A stretch of DNA of 64,000 nucleotides from Thuidium tamariscinum (taxonomy: Eukaryota; Streptophyta; Bryopsida; Hypnales; Thuidiaceae): assembly GCA_947034885.2 (NCBI GenBank), contig OX344750.2:1984001-2048000 (forward strand). Direction: 5' to 3'. The notes below the pieces were generated by a model. That model did not search any database. It was not told where the DNA came from and saw nothing but the letters and a program-made list of their open reading frames with translations. Shown piece after piece: positions 24,795-38,222 of the stretch; position 1 is the stretch's first letter, and each line of letters starts with the position of its first letter. Position numbers and translations under genes: made by a program.

Positions 24795-25018
24795 GCTAGT
24801 ATGTGAGTATAGAAAGTGTGAGCCTATGAGCCTAGAATTCTATACATCTATAATATATGTGTCTATATTATAGACACTTCAATGGTTATAGTGTATCTAT
24901 GTTCTAAACATCTATATTATAGGTGTTTATGTTATAAACACTGTCAATGAGTGTAGGATACTTACTTGTACTTAGGCTCAAGGTTCAGAACCTTACGCTT
25001 CTATACTCACATACTAGC
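24795..25018. mobile_element. 224-bp MITE
   Basis: The termini GCTAGTATGTGAGTATAGAA and TTCTATACTCACATACTAGC are exact inverted repeats of 20 bp, with pairing continuing less perfectly (GAGCCTA / TAGGCTC). The centre has several AT-rich palindromes around TCTATATTATAG. No clear target duplication. Confidence 0.8.
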
Positions 25019-25636
25019 GTCATTGCCTTAAATACACTAGATCTTGAAAAAAAAATCATAGTCAAAACTAATTTACAAAAATTGTAGAGTAGATTTTGAG
25101 AAGCCAAAAATTGATTGGAGTTATGCATATTAGGTCCTTTCACCTCATATTTTTTTGGTCACCAACTTTTCAGTTTTGACTTGTAAAAAGTGGATAGAAA
25201 AACTTCACATTACTTTTATAGTTTTAACACCCTCATGGACAAACATTATAATCTTTCACTCTATAAGTGATATTGTTGTGTTTTCTTTTCTTATGCAATT
25301 TCTAACAAGTCTGGTTTGAATTTGTACAATTAAAATTTATGCACAAAAAGGGCATATTGTGCATCACTATATAAGATAATTAAGTGAAAATTGTATACAA
25401 CTTATCAAAATGTTGGTATTTTGTTCAACTTAGAGCAAATTCCAAAAAGCTCAAAACAAGCCTTAGGGCATTCATGGGTTAAAAAATACACAAGCTTAAG
25501 TTGTATAGAATTTAGTGTTGTGATTTTTTTGATGTACTACTCTTAATTAAACCTTCTACAAATTAAGGTTTTACTTTACATTTTATACTTTTACTATAGA
25601 AATAAAGAATATTCCTATTTATCTTCTAATCTATTA

Positions 25637-26978
25637 CTCCCTCCGTCCCAAAATGATCTTCTTGTTTAAGTAAATCTTCTAGATTAAGGTCAAAAATTGA
25701 TTTTTTAAAATTTTGTTTTGAGGTACAAATAAAGATTAATGCTCTTCTATCATCCTCTGATTTTGAGCTTCCAATTTGTTTTCAAATTAAAGCTATAGAG
25801 CTTTAAAATTTGGATTTTGGAGCCTTCAGGGAGGAACACCGCTAGCCAATGAATTGAACATTTTTTATTTTTTTATTTTTTGAACAAATGGCAAATGCTA
25901 GAGCAATAAAGAGAAAAGAGAACAACCACCAAGTCCAAAGACTAGACACTCACAAACCGAGCCAAAAAAAAAGATGAATTGAACATTTTGTATGCTTTCA
26001 AATGTGATTTTTTCCTTCTTGCTATATGACTTGTACTATCCATGTTGATGTTGTGCAATAGGGATAGTCACGGCTACTTCTAGCACCCAAATTTTGCAAG
26101 AGAATGAAGGAAAACAGGGTTCAATTGGGAGTCGATTAGCATAAAGGAGCTGTGACACCACTTTCAAGTGTATGGTGAGTGTGTATAACCAGAATCATGC
26201 AAATGCGTTTCCAGCTTTCACTTCATCGATGAGATCGACAACTCTAATAGTGAGATTGGTAGCTTCTGGTAACAACTTTGCTCGCTAAGGATTTTTCACA
26301 CCGCTTATTCACCTCTAGAGTAGAATAAGCGATGCAGCAAAGTCTTCACCGTTGAAGAATATTCTGGCACCAACTGAGGTGCGAAAACCAACCTTAAGCC
26401 ACCATAAGATTATTTGGTGGAGAAGTTTGACTCCATGGAAGAACCATGACTACCCTTAATGGATACTTTGTGATTGCTGTAGCATGGGCGAAAATAATTT
26501 GTGTGCATTGATTACAAAATTCACTCACCAAAATCAAGAAGCCCCATAAATACATAAGCTATTGAGCATTGGACCACATTGCCAAATTTACAAGCCTAGA
26601 AATGATTTAAAAGCTCAATTTAGAGGATGATACAGAGAAGAGCTACTAAAAACAACATACTAGCAAACAAGGAAACTACACGATAAGTATTCTTGCTTTC
26701 TTGGAAATAATATCAAGAATCCAAACCCATGAATTTTGAAGCCATCAGGCCATCACCTCCCAATAGCCATTGGAAGTTGTCATGAAGCTTGTCCACATTA
26801 ACTTGTAAATTGATTTTGTGGCTCCATATCACAATGGGCAACTCTGTGACATTGTCCACCCAATTTTCCATTATATAGGGACTTCATTTAGCAAGCTTTT
26901 TTTCCTAGTCACACCATGAAAATCATTTTGGGATAAGAAAATAAGGCCAACCAGAAGATCATTTTGGAACAAAGAGAG
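25637..26978. mobile_element. Stowaway/mariner-like nonautonomous element, about 1.34 kb
   Basis: The left end CTCCCTCCGTCCCAAAATGA is the classic Stowaway/Tc1-mariner terminus of plants. The right end (CATTTTGGAACAAAGAGAG) is its inverse with a few mismatches, and both ends are flanked by TA. No transposase frame is visible inside. It is larger than a typical Stowaway MITE, so it may be an internally deleted or filled derivative. Confidence 0.75.
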
Positions 26979-27470
26979 TATCTTTTTGTTGACAACCTTG
27001 GTGATAGGGCTCCATATTTTCATAGTTAAAGAATTTTTTTATACAATCATTTGAATTTAGGCTGCACATTTAAGTTTCAAAATTGCTTCTTAAAACACAG
27101 ATTTTTAGTAAAGGTGACTCGTAAATATTATAGAAGGGCACGTGTCCGTTTTCTTGAGTCACAGAAAGCGTGCCGAGAAAAACATGTGAGCCCATTTGTC
27201 GGGGAATGTATGAAACTAAAGTGTGCTGCGTGGACAGGCTTCCTCCATACCCCTCACGTTCCCAGTGTAGGGAACAAGGGGAACTTCGTCTCTCCCCTGG
27301 TCTTGGGGATAGAGTGATCTCATCCAAAGTCGAGAAAAGCTTACCTTCGCTGATACCGTACACTCGCGCTCGTCTTCTTTTTTCTTCGAAAACAAGCACA
27401 TCCCCTGCCTTCCAACCGAAGCTTCCTACTTCAATTGTGCAGCCTCGATTTCAGTTTTGGGGAAGAAATC

Positions 27471-30400
27471 ATGGCATTGAATGTGGCGACTAGTGTGGGT
27501 GCAGTGGGTGCATTCTCGGCATCCAAGGCGTCGGTGTCGCAGCTGTATCAAGTCCAGCCTGGGGTGCATTTTCGGAAGAGGGATGGAGCTTGCGTTTGTG
27601 AGGCCTCGGAGTCTAAAGAAGGGGACGCAACAGGTGTGGAAAAATTATGTAATCTTGTATTTGATTTGGAACGTCTGGTGTCTTGTGAGAGGGTCACGGT
27701 CGATTCGTTAAAATGGTGAAACTGTACGAGAATTAGCAGATTTAAGGCACGCGTTTGGAAGCTCAAATCTATAATTGACCTAGTGTTTTGATGTCCGAGC
27801 ATTGAATGTTACGATTTCGGTGCTCTCAAACGCGCCAATTTATCAAATTCGACGCTGTTGAATTGAGTTCCGGCAACATTCCCTGAAAAATGTGCTGACG
27901 TTTTTACAATTGCTGATCTCAACATTGTATAGCATCACGAATTTGGGTCATTTTCGTCCTGTACAATGATCTGGATATGCTTCCTTGCTGTGCCTGGGGC
28001 CTCAAACTTTTTGGAAAGATTGAGAGCAAAGCATTACTAATGAACCAACATACATGCTTTGGAGGCAGAGTAATGTCAAAGTTGTGGTGTGAGAGATTGA
28101 CGACTCAGAATTTAGATTCTAGGACGAGGGAAAAATGAACTCCTGCAACATTGGTACGCTATATAATGTTATGTTGAGATGTAATTCTTGATCAATTTGA
28201 AATTGACGAATTCAGATTGAGCTCCTTGTTGTGTGGCCATGGCCATTAGGTATTTCTTCTTAATGTGAAGTACTGAAAATAATATGGTGTAATCTTTAGG
28301 TGGAAGGCATGAGAAATTTGAGCTTAGTCTCGCTGTTCTGCAATTTTTGGAGCTTTATTGAATTACTTATGAATTGTAGAGTCATTCCCAAAATTAAGCA
28401 CTAAATTAGTTATGAATTGTAGAGTCATTATGGTTAGAACGTTCTTCTTTCACTCCTCAAATTGTTGCATGAGAAGTCTGTAACCAAATATGAAAATGTT
28501 ACAACCAAATCTTAGCATGTTGCTATGAAGATAGTGTACAGTCTCGACTACGATAATTATTGTAGACCTCGCTTTATGGAGCCAAACTGATTTGGGGCAT
28601 CGACCTTTAACCTCACCCATGCGAACTGATTTTAGGGTTATGTCTGAAGCGTTTTGAGTGCAATGAATTGCAGAGAAGCGCGTGGGGCTGCGTCAGGCTA
28701 TGGCTGCAGCTCTTGCAGCTGCTGTACTAGGAACTAGCATGGATGCCTTGGCCGACCTGAATTCTTTTGAGGCCAACACTCGAGGAGAATTTGGCATTGG
28801 CTCAGCAGTTCAGTTCGGATCGGCAGATCTCAAGTACGTGAAATCGCAATTCATGTGTAATTGCAGTTGTTTGCGTTCACTGTAATTCTCATTTGTCAAC
28901 CTTCACAAAATTCTTCTTCTTCTTTGCTCATTATAACACAGTGATCTTCATATGTTTGGTAGTTTGGACATTTGGGATGGCGCATTTTTGTGATCTCTCA
29001 TGCCATTTCTCTAATTCGAAACCCACCTTCTCCTGTTCGTTGCTTAACATTCTAGAGAATCTTTGGTTTGAATTGGCACGAATAGAAATCCTTGACACCT
29101 TGTTTTGCAAACTTGAGCCCAATTTTAGCAAGTGAAAGCTCCTCATATATCAATGAACCAGTATTATCACATACGAGAGCATGTCAGAGCTCTAATTTTT
29201 CTTTTGGCTGTCTTTTGGCATCGTTTTGCTAACACCTGACCCTAAATAACTTCAATTTTGTTATATTGGACGACTAGATTGCCAAATTGTGTCCCTCGAT
29301 TGCACAAAGCTCTGAACACTAGGATTGGGAAAGGCTTAGGTCAACAGGGGTCTGCCTTACTTAAACTTCCTTTGTCATTAAATTAAGGTTTTTTCTCCGT
29401 TCACTCTTTTTCCAAATGGTGCCGTACCATTTCTACTGAAGAATTTGATGTGCTTACTCCCTGTAGGAAGACCATGCATGCCAATGAGAATTTCCGACGA
29501 GGAAACTTCACATCTGCCGACATGAAAGAAGCTGACTTCAGTGGGAGCACTTTCAATGGAGGCTATTTGGAGAAAGCTGTAGCATACAAGACCAACTTCA
29601 CAGGTATCTCAGACTAATCTCTTAACCCTTTAAGGACAAAGGATGTGTGGCTTTGAAATGATCTTTTTGATTGAACAATTTGTGGAAAGTACAATTTAAA
29701 TGCAGGAAAAAATCTATATCATGAGATTGAGTGAAAAACATTGTATGTGTTAAGAAAAATATTTTTTTGAACAAATGAGTGTCCTGAGAAAAAACTCTTC
29801 AAAAGTGGTAAAAAAAACATGAGGCCAAAATATGGTCTCCCTCGTCCAAAAGGGCCGGCTAAGTGCATAATGGCACAACCCTCTGTCATATTCTCATCTA
29901 GTTGAATGGCCACAGTTTCATCCTCACAAGCTCGCACCCAAATTTTGGAAGTACTACTGAGTTTAAAATCCAATTCTAACAAACTAAAGAAAATTTATAT
30001 TTTCAATGGGGCTATTTGGAGAAGGCTATAATAGTATACAAGACCAACTTCACAGGTATCACATATTAATCTATCTATTATCTCAAGTGCACAATGTCAC
30101 GACTCTCTGTCACGTTATCATCCAGACAGATGGTTACATTATCATCCTTACAAACTTTCACCCAAATTTTGGAAGTACAATTGAGTTTAGGGTTTAGTAT
30201 TTTCCAGGAGTGAACAGATATCTTGTTCATATTCATCATCTTCTCGGTGACTGATGTACAAACTCCGTAGTATTTCAATAGCTACGCACAGCTGCTTCTG
30301 TCCATCTAGTCCGAGTATCCGAATCGGATTTCAAGGAGAAGTGTGACGAGAACTGCAATCTCACTTCTAGTGGGCCTGTGCCTGCAGGTGCCGACCTGAG

Positions 30401-31196
30401 TGACACACTGATGGATCGCATGGTGAGTGACGTTGACCACTTCATGTGGCCGAAATGTTTGTTACCACAAAAAACTTGTTGATCATTCTGTGTTATTAGA
30501 GTTCGAGGATGTGTAACTTATTATTATCCGCAGATTGAGCTCTATTAACATGGAGTACAATGCGGTGACTGCAGGTTCTGAACGAGGCAAATCTGACGAA
30601 CGCCCTGCTGGTGAGAGCGGTGTTGACACGAAGTGATTTGGGATCGGCCATCATCGAAGGTGCAGATTTCAGTGACGCTGTGTTGGACTTCCCACAGAAA
30701 CAGGCAAGTGACGTCCACCTCAACATGCCCCAGTTATCTTTTCCATGTGACTCTGGGAAATCTATGTAGGCATGAATTTATTCTGAACCTTGCAGACTAG
30801 TCGTGAAGCACCAAGTGACCGCGCGAATTTCGTCGTTGAAAAATAGTCAAAAATTTCTTATCCAACATACTTGGCTGTCCTTCATGAATTTGTTGCAGCT
30901 CCACCAGTAAGCTTAGAACCCACATAGTGGATGCCGGCTCTCTTAAGGTTAAGCTTACTCGATGACACAATTTTGACAACGGTGACTTGTTTCAGGCCTT
31001 GTGCAAGTACGCCAGTGGAACCAACCCAGTGACAGGAATGAGCACAAGGAAGAGTTTGGGTTGTGGCAATGCCAGGCGCAATGCGTATGGCACTCCCTCA
31101 GCCCCGGAGCTCAGTGCACCGCCTCCAATCTTGCTGGACAAGAACGGCTTCTGCGACAAGGCAACAGGGCAGTGTGATCAGGCTGGGGTGTCGTAA
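27471..31196 (+). CDS. Thylakoid lumenal pentapeptide-repeat protein (TL17-like, 17.4 kDa lumen protein family)
   Basis: Six exons join in phase to 274 residues: 27471-27633, 28674-28833, 29467-29603, 30388-30422, 30575-30703 and 30996-31196. The mature part matches the conserved plant lumen protein TL17 (At5g53490 type, recalled): NSFEANTRGEFGIGSAVQFG, NENFRRGNFTSADMKEADFS, GADLSDTLMDRMVLNEANL, ALCKYASGTNPVTGM and SLGCGNARRNAYG. A(D/N)LXX pentapeptide repeats form a right-handed beta-helix. The N terminus is a two-part transit peptide: a Ser/Ala-rich stroma-targeting region, then a hydrophobic Ala-rich lumen signal ending ALA before DLNSFEA. The molecular role of TL17 is not firmly established. 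The fifth intron begins with GC instead of GT. The third intron contains a broken duplicate of exon 3 (listed separately). Confidence 0.95.
30003..30059 (+). pseudogene. Relic duplicate of TL17 exon 3 inside intron 3
   Basis: Bases 30003-30059 repeat the end of exon 3 and its donor (GGCTATTTGGAGAA, then TACAAGACCAACTTCACAGG, then TATC). A base is lost near GGGGC and extra bases follow, so the frame is broken. The following intron sequence is duplicated too: 29855-29975 matches 30085-30200. The event was therefore a segmental tandem duplication of exon end plus intron. Splicing probably skips it. Confidence 0.8.
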
Positions 31197-31835
31197 TTTT
31201 CACCCAGACTCGATCACCGAATTTAATGTGTGGAGCTAGTGTGGGTCATGGATTAAATCGTGTTTTTTTTTGTAACCTTAGTGTACGGGTTTTCGTAGAC
31301 TTGATTTTGAGACCTGTATAAATTTTCTTGAGGAAATCTATCGTGTGTAACGTGGAGGTGAAGAGGTTGTGAGGATTGACTGAGTTGTCTTAATGGCGTT
31401 ACAGTAGGCTAAATTGAGTTCCTTAGCACGTATGCTTGTCATGTGTATGATATTTTCTTCAATCGCTAATGAGTTTATAAGTGATCTAATGCTCGAGATT
31501 GGAGTGTTGTAGTCTCTATTCATGCAATTAGTCTCGCTGGGTACTTCGATGCTTCGGTTTGTGCACTTCACATAAGGCTTCAGTGTGTATTGTGCATTAC
31601 CGACATCTGGATGCACTTGAACCCTGAAAGGACGGAGCCTGCCATGTGACCAATCTCAATATCTTTTGGTTTGTGTAATTCTATTTTGTCATTAAATATG
31701 GGTGGGGATTTTCTATTTTATTTTTTGAAAGATGTCTTTTATAATTCGTAAAGCAAATTGGATTTTCTTGAAGGAACTTATTATCACATACAATATATGT
31801 TCAAAACTTATTGTATGACAAATTCAGCACTCAAG
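31197..31835. other. TL17 3' region and intergenic
   Basis: Likely 3' UTR for the first 100-200 bases, then AT-rich DNA. No gene seen. Confidence 0.4.
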
Positions 31836-32003
31836 TATTGGCAAGTGAAGGGAGGTTCTAAGGCATAGAAGAATGTAACATTTGGATATTGTATGCAAAA
31901 GTTATGAAGGAACAAAGTTTGATTCTAAAAATGTTTCTTCCACAGAAGTACACAACTAATTTTGGAAATGATTGTAGATGGCACTTTTTGGGTGCCTATC
32001 TTA
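31836..32003. mobile_element. Partial, reverse-orientation copy of the 24.1-kb MITE
   Basis: It matches the reverse complement of 24066-24300 in order: TTGGCAAGTGAA, AGAATGTAACATTTGGATA, TATGCAAAAGTTAT, GTAGATGGCACTTTTTGGGT and GCCTATCTTA. The inner palindrome is decayed and the far terminus is missing. Confidence 0.65.
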
Positions 32004-32649
32004 TTGTATACTACACTTTGAAACATCATAGTTTAGAACAATTTTTCATACCATCATAGAATTAAAAAAACAAATAGATTGTGGATAAATCCAAAATTCA
32101 AATTGCTATAAATAGTTTAATTGTAGGAGATTGTTCAAATTTGCAAAGTAGATTACAAAGTTGACTTCATTGACTTCATTTCACTAATTGAACTCAAATT
32201 CAAAAAAGAACATTTGGCAAAGTTTGAAAGAAAGTTATGCCCTCCTAGCACAAAATACTCTTTGAGCTTATTTAGCAAAAGAAAACCTATAGCTTCAAAT
32301 TCCTACACACAAAAATCAACAATTGAATTGCATGGAAGAGACTTTAAGATTTTAAAATTTTTTGTTTTTTGGGGGGATTTAGAATTATAATAAAAGTAAA
32401 ACAAAATAGTCATTATGAAATCATAATGATAGAAGTAGTCACCATTTATTGAAATAAAAAAAGATTAGCATGTTCTTAGTGTTAGTGTGAAGAAAATTCT
32501 AATTATTTAATACATCAAAATGGTTATTTAGTAGGGTGGATAATTGCCAACATGAGAATTAAGAAGTTCAATTTAACAATACCACCATTGCATACTAACT
32601 ATAAACAATTTATCACAACAACTACAATTGAAGTTGATAATATGTCCTT

Positions 32650-32962
32650 ATGGCAAATTTTGTTAAAATGGTGATATTCCATTAGTTTGACACTTTTATA
32701 GTTCAAATCGCGCAATCTGAAATCTAAACCAATGATAGATTTTTAAAATCTATATGTGTTGTAGATGTCTAAAATCTATACTAATCCAAGATTTTTCAAA
32801 CCGTGTGGTTTGAAATCTATATGTGTCATAGATTTTGGAAATCTACATGTATCCTAGATGTTTGAAAATTTGTACCAATCCTAAATTTCAATCTCTAGTT
32901 CATACCATGGGGTCTAAAAAATGGTATATAGAATATCACCATTTTAATGAAATTCGCCATCC
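32650..32962. mobile_element. About 310-bp TIR element
   Basis: The left end ATGGCAAATTTTGTTAAAATGG continues with TGATATTCC. The right end (GAATATCACCATTTTAATG, then AAATTCGCCAT) is its inverse with three or four mismatches over 32 bp. The centre contains repeated AATCTATATGTGT and ATCCTAGATG blocks. Noncoding. Confidence 0.65.
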
Positions 32963-32969
32963 TCATGAT

Positions 32970-35900
32970 AAATAGTTTAGACTATACTAATTAAACATTG
33001 TCATGTACCTTAAAACCAATAATGCACTTCCTCTCTCTCTCAAGCATTTGGTGATTGAAGGCCTTTTCCAATTGTATTGTATACTACAAAATTTATAACA
33101 TTTAGATGGACCTAATTTTGGTCCTTGTATTTCATTTCTTGACCCCAAAGTGCTTCATTCACCATATTATGGTCACATGCTAACTTTGAGGAGCATTTTT
33201 GGATAGAAAAAACTCTCTTACAAACTTTTTTTTTCTTAATACAAACTAGATTGGGTTGTTTTTCATTTTTTGTGTCTAAAACTAGATGGCTATGGTCAAA
33301 CAAAAATTATAAGGGAAATAGCGCAAAGTGTATAGAATTTGCCACTTGACGGATTCCATTAAATCATGCCAATTGATTTGAAAATGTTATAAGTTTTTAC
33401 TTTAGATGAAGATTTTCCAAAAGCACAAACATCTATATTATTTTAAGAAGACATCTCTATTTACATAATAGTAAAAAAAAATAATCATCAATTCATCAAG
33501 AGTAAAATTTTTAAAATCTATAAAGTAATTAGTGTGGTTTATCCTAAATTTTTTTATTAGTATAATGAACAAGAAATTAGAATTAAGAAAATATCATTTT
33601 AATACTAATAATGCATTAAAATTTAACCTTTAATCAATCCAATTTTTTTTATGAAACTAGATGGATTAATATATAGTGGTTTGACTTTGTAACCTAAATG
33701 CAGTGTTTGGCAAGTTCTATTTATTCTAGAATTAGATTTAATAGGTTGGAAAATTTTAGGAAAATGCAAAAAATATTTTTTGTCAACCATTCTTCCACAA
33801 TAGAATCCAAGACCCATTGGCTTTGGCTTGCTGCTTACAAATTAATGTCAAAACAATAAAGAACATATCAAGGTTTTGTATTTATGGATGCACCATTGTA
33901 AAGTGATGTAGTCACTACTAGATTTTCAATTTTTATCTATTTGTTGTTGCTAGTGTAAATAGGGGATAGCAATTAGACCAATTTCCATTTATATGATAAA
34001 TTGGAAGATAAACCACTTGAAAAAGACAATTTAGAGATTAGATATCAAGTAGTCTAAATCAAAAGATATGAAGTAGGACAAATAGATAGGAAGGAGTTTC
34101 AAATAAACAATCATGTCTCTCTTGGATTTCCACTTGGCTTAAAGTCTAGTAGACTACTCATTTTCTCTCTCTCTCTCTCTCTCTTACACTTGCAGCTTAT
34201 AGAATTTGTTGAAGCACTCAAATCAACTAGTTGTAAAAACACATTATCAATATTAATAAATATAATATTACAAATTGTGGTGTGTCCGCACAGTTGGTAC
34301 GTAGTAGTAGAGCCAGGGTGGGTTTGCACGCTTGCAGGTGCTAAGCAATCGTGCAAATTGCCCGAGTTTGTTTATGCACAGGTGGTGCATTTGGTCTAGT
34401 TGTTGCAGCTTGCAGGTGGCAAGTCATAGTGTCAATAAGGCGAGTGATTGGCTTTAGACTTCATCAATTCGTTAGTAATAGCCAACGATTGTCTTTAAGA
34501 ATAATAATTTATTCATTCTTATTCCTAATCCAATACAAAATTCCCTGCAAACGAACCTCTACTCCTATACTATGATAAAAATTACAATTCTAACAGGGAT
34601 GTTAATTTTTGATTCGACAAGTGAAAGAAACAAAAATTCAACCCCTAAAGTCCTATTATCTCTTACTATAGGGGACAAAACAGATTTTGGGTAGGTTCCT
34701 ACAAGGTCAATTTTGGTGCTCAAAACTTTTTGAAACTTTCTCATAAGATAAAACATCTTATTAGCTTTCTAGTAATATTTAATTCTTTTATTTCAATAAG
34801 TTCTTGAAAACAAAAACTATGCCACAATAACCTCAAAAAAAAATTTAAAAAAATTTAACAATTTTTTCTAATAGATTTTTTTGTCTAAATGGAAATCTTT
34901 GATTCATTCCATTTGGATTAATGAATAGATATAAAAATTACAGAGCTTCTTATTTTTCAATCAATTAGAGCATCTTTGTAAAAAAAATCAATTTCTCCTA
35001 CTTTGAATGCTAATATCTTTCAATTCCTACATCCAAATATCATGAAATTTTTACCACACAATTTAAGACAAGTGTAGTACAAGATCATATAGTTAGATTT
35101 TTTTGAAGTATTTTTTTCAAAAAGTGAAATTTTTGAGTGTTTTTGATTAAAAAATGGCCATTTAACACTTCATTGCTCAAGGGGCTCAAAAGTAGCCTCA
35201 CATAGTTTGAAAGTTCAATTCAAAGTGCTATAACTTTTGCATCCAATGTTTGAATTCAATAAAACTTATTAATATAGTTGCACATTCTTATTTAGTTTGT
35301 GTAGTAAAATTTCTAGGTCAATCCAAGATGAATAAATTTTTTGGATGCCAATCAAAGTTCACAAGTTCAACATGAGTTCACCAAACTGTTATTGATGGTT
35401 GCAACTCAGGGGCTTATATCTCCTTCACCCAATGCTTGTTTTCAACCAAAAAAATATGAGTTAATATGTTCTTTTAGAAATCTTGTAATTGTGTTCAAAT
35501 TTTCATGGCAATCTAAGTTGTTTTGAATGTTTGAGAGCAATTCAAAGTTCAAAAATTAGACATTTTTGGATTACTATGATCTTTGGCTACTTGTTTCTTC
35601 TTCATACTATATTCATTTCTATTAATTTTTTTAGAAAAATTGTGCATTCTAGTCTAATTTGTGTGGCTATAATTTCATATCAATTCAAGAAGTTATGAGT
35701 AAACGAGAAGCATTTTTGTAGGAGTTCTAGTCATGGAATGATGTATTTTTTGCACCTTTTTTTGCTATTTTTTTTAACATTTCAAAGTCATTTTTGCAAA
35801 CAAAATGAGTGGATTGAATGGCATTTTTTTCACCCATATGTTTATATGTTAATTCCAAAGCACCTTTTAATTTGAAGTTTTTTCATTTGAGTAGGTGTAG

Positions 35901-38222
35901 AAATCAAGTTTCACCTCCACATGTATTTTTAGGAAAATTTCAGCATCTTTTTTCAACACTAAAACATTATAATCTTACAATTTGCGTAGCCAATTGACTC
36001 CAAATTTGATCCATGTCATCTACAACATGCACACCACAAGATTATATGGTTGAGATTTTCATACCTTGGTGACATGTAAACTTATAAGACTTGAAAAGCA
36101 AGAATGTTTTTAAATCCAAAAAGGCGTTGGCTCTTGATGAGTTAAAATGCATTTTTGATCTCCATGTCACTAGTTGAATTTTTTTAAATTTTAGTTCTAT
36201 TATTTGCCAAATACAACTTCAAATTATTAAAGCTAACACAAAGGAATATCTGTATAAAAACCTTAAAGTATAAATTGAAAATGATAGCAAAAACATTTAT
36301 TTGAAATTTTGGAGAAATTTTTTTTTCATTACCTTGCATATACATAGGTCACCTTTGAAATACTCTTTGAAATTTTTTCTAGAAAAAAAAAATGTGTCAC
36401 ACATCTTCTTAAAGTTGACAAATTGATTTGAAATTCACTTGAAACTTCATAAAAACCTGAAATTCCTGTAAAAGAAACTCAAGTGTAAGAAGTTCTTTTT
36501 GGAATTGCTAATTTACCAATGTTATAATCAAAAGATTAAATTAAAAATAATTTTGTAACCACTAATATAAATTCAATGAAATTTTCTATTTATTGAAGAT
36601 TGACAAACTTTGTGTGTGTCTATCATTGATTTGTAAAATTTCAACTATTTGATCAAAAAATTGCAATTGCAATTACTTATTTACAACTTATTTAAACCTC
36701 CAAAACACCCTTCAATCACTAAGGGGTTAAATTAAGGAGAATTGAACTATAGAATTAACCACCTAAATTATACCTATTTGGCCAATATGAGTGGGTTTGT
36801 ATTTCAAATCTTTCATAAGAGCAAAATTAGGTTATTTGTCTAAAATCAAATTAACTACAATAGTTAAAATAAATATAAATTCATTGCAAGTTATTTAAAG
36901 GAAGATACTACCTATGTGACACATAATATTTTTGAATGAAAAAATTTTGGGAGGTCCTTCAACAAACAATATTGCTATAACAAGTACATGTGTATTACAC
37001 ATAACATTTAGTTTGGCATTTTATAGCACACATTGTTACCACAGACTTTGGCTTTATAGTAGGTGGTATGAAACATTCTACATCCAATAAATAGCCAAGT
37101 GGGTAGGTGAAGGTTGAATGTGATGTGTAAAATGCATGAATGTTATGAATTACTTGTAATTTGTGAACAAGATTGTATATTTAATGTAATTTATATGTTA
37201 TAATATTAAAAATATATAATTATGTATTTAAAATATTTACACTAATAAATCTAAAATTTGAAAATGTCACAATTTTGGTATACTAAAATTTGAAATAATG
37301 ACAAATATGTTAAGAGGTGGAATTTTAGGAAGTTCAATAATGTTTTACTTTTGTGTAGTGTTTAATCCCTATCAGTACGTAACTCCCAAAGATCCATCAC
37401 ATGTAATTCAAAATTGTCTATGTTACGAACCTCGCCCAATATACTTTATCTAAAGCTCAACCACCCGACCATAGAGGAGAACCTAACAAGCAAGTTCCTT
37501 TTCCTCACCCCCGAGCTTTACATCTTATAGTCTCTAGGACTGAGTTCCAACAAGATGAACTCTAGTGGAACCCAGTCACTCTTTTACTTTATTCCTTCTA
37601 ATCTTAACTATGCATAGATAGTCTCTAGAAGCTTCCATCCTTATCTATAAGGCCTTATTCATTAAAACAAGACAAATCGTAGTCTCATTTTAATGATCAT
37701 CTATTTTAGGACAAAAGAAGCTTTCATTAAATTGAGACTTTTCATTAAATTGAGACTTGAAAATGCTTAGAATTATACTTTATTATTATTTTTTTACTTC
37801 TACAAGTGGAAAATATCTACAATTAACATCCACATTCTTTTTTTGAGTTATTTTATAAGTAAATGAAGTACCTCAAAACATTTTAAGTTACATATTTTTT
37901 TAAATGGAGATTTCTACTTCTTACAATACACTGATAAAGTTTTATGATATCACACTTTAACTTCACAAACTTGTCACCAACTTCTTTATGCAAGAAAATA
38001 TTTTCTACACACAATCTTAAGATACAATTATAGAATATATATATATACTATTAATAGAAATCAATATCAGGTACATAGTCACCATACGATGATTCATGAT
38101 ATATAGGCAAATGTACTATATATATGAACAAATATCATTCAGATTAAGTATAATTGCAATAAGAAAAACATCTAGTACTTGAAATATAACAACAAAAATC
38201 TACTACTACAACTATAAAATAT
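32970..38222. other. 5-kb AT-rich gene desert
   Basis: Very AT-rich throughout, with no frame over about 80 codons. A (CT)n run is listed separately. A higher-GC patch near 37420-37640 has a different texture and could be an LTR or other retroelement fragment, but I found no matching partner in the window. Confidence 0.5.
34164..34185. repeat. (CT)n microsatellite
   Basis: Uninterrupted CT run of about ten units. Confidence 0.85.

Noticed and set aside
37420-37640. LTR of a retrotransposon
   Set aside because: Composition differs from its surroundings, but no partner LTR, primer-binding site or polyprotein is visible.
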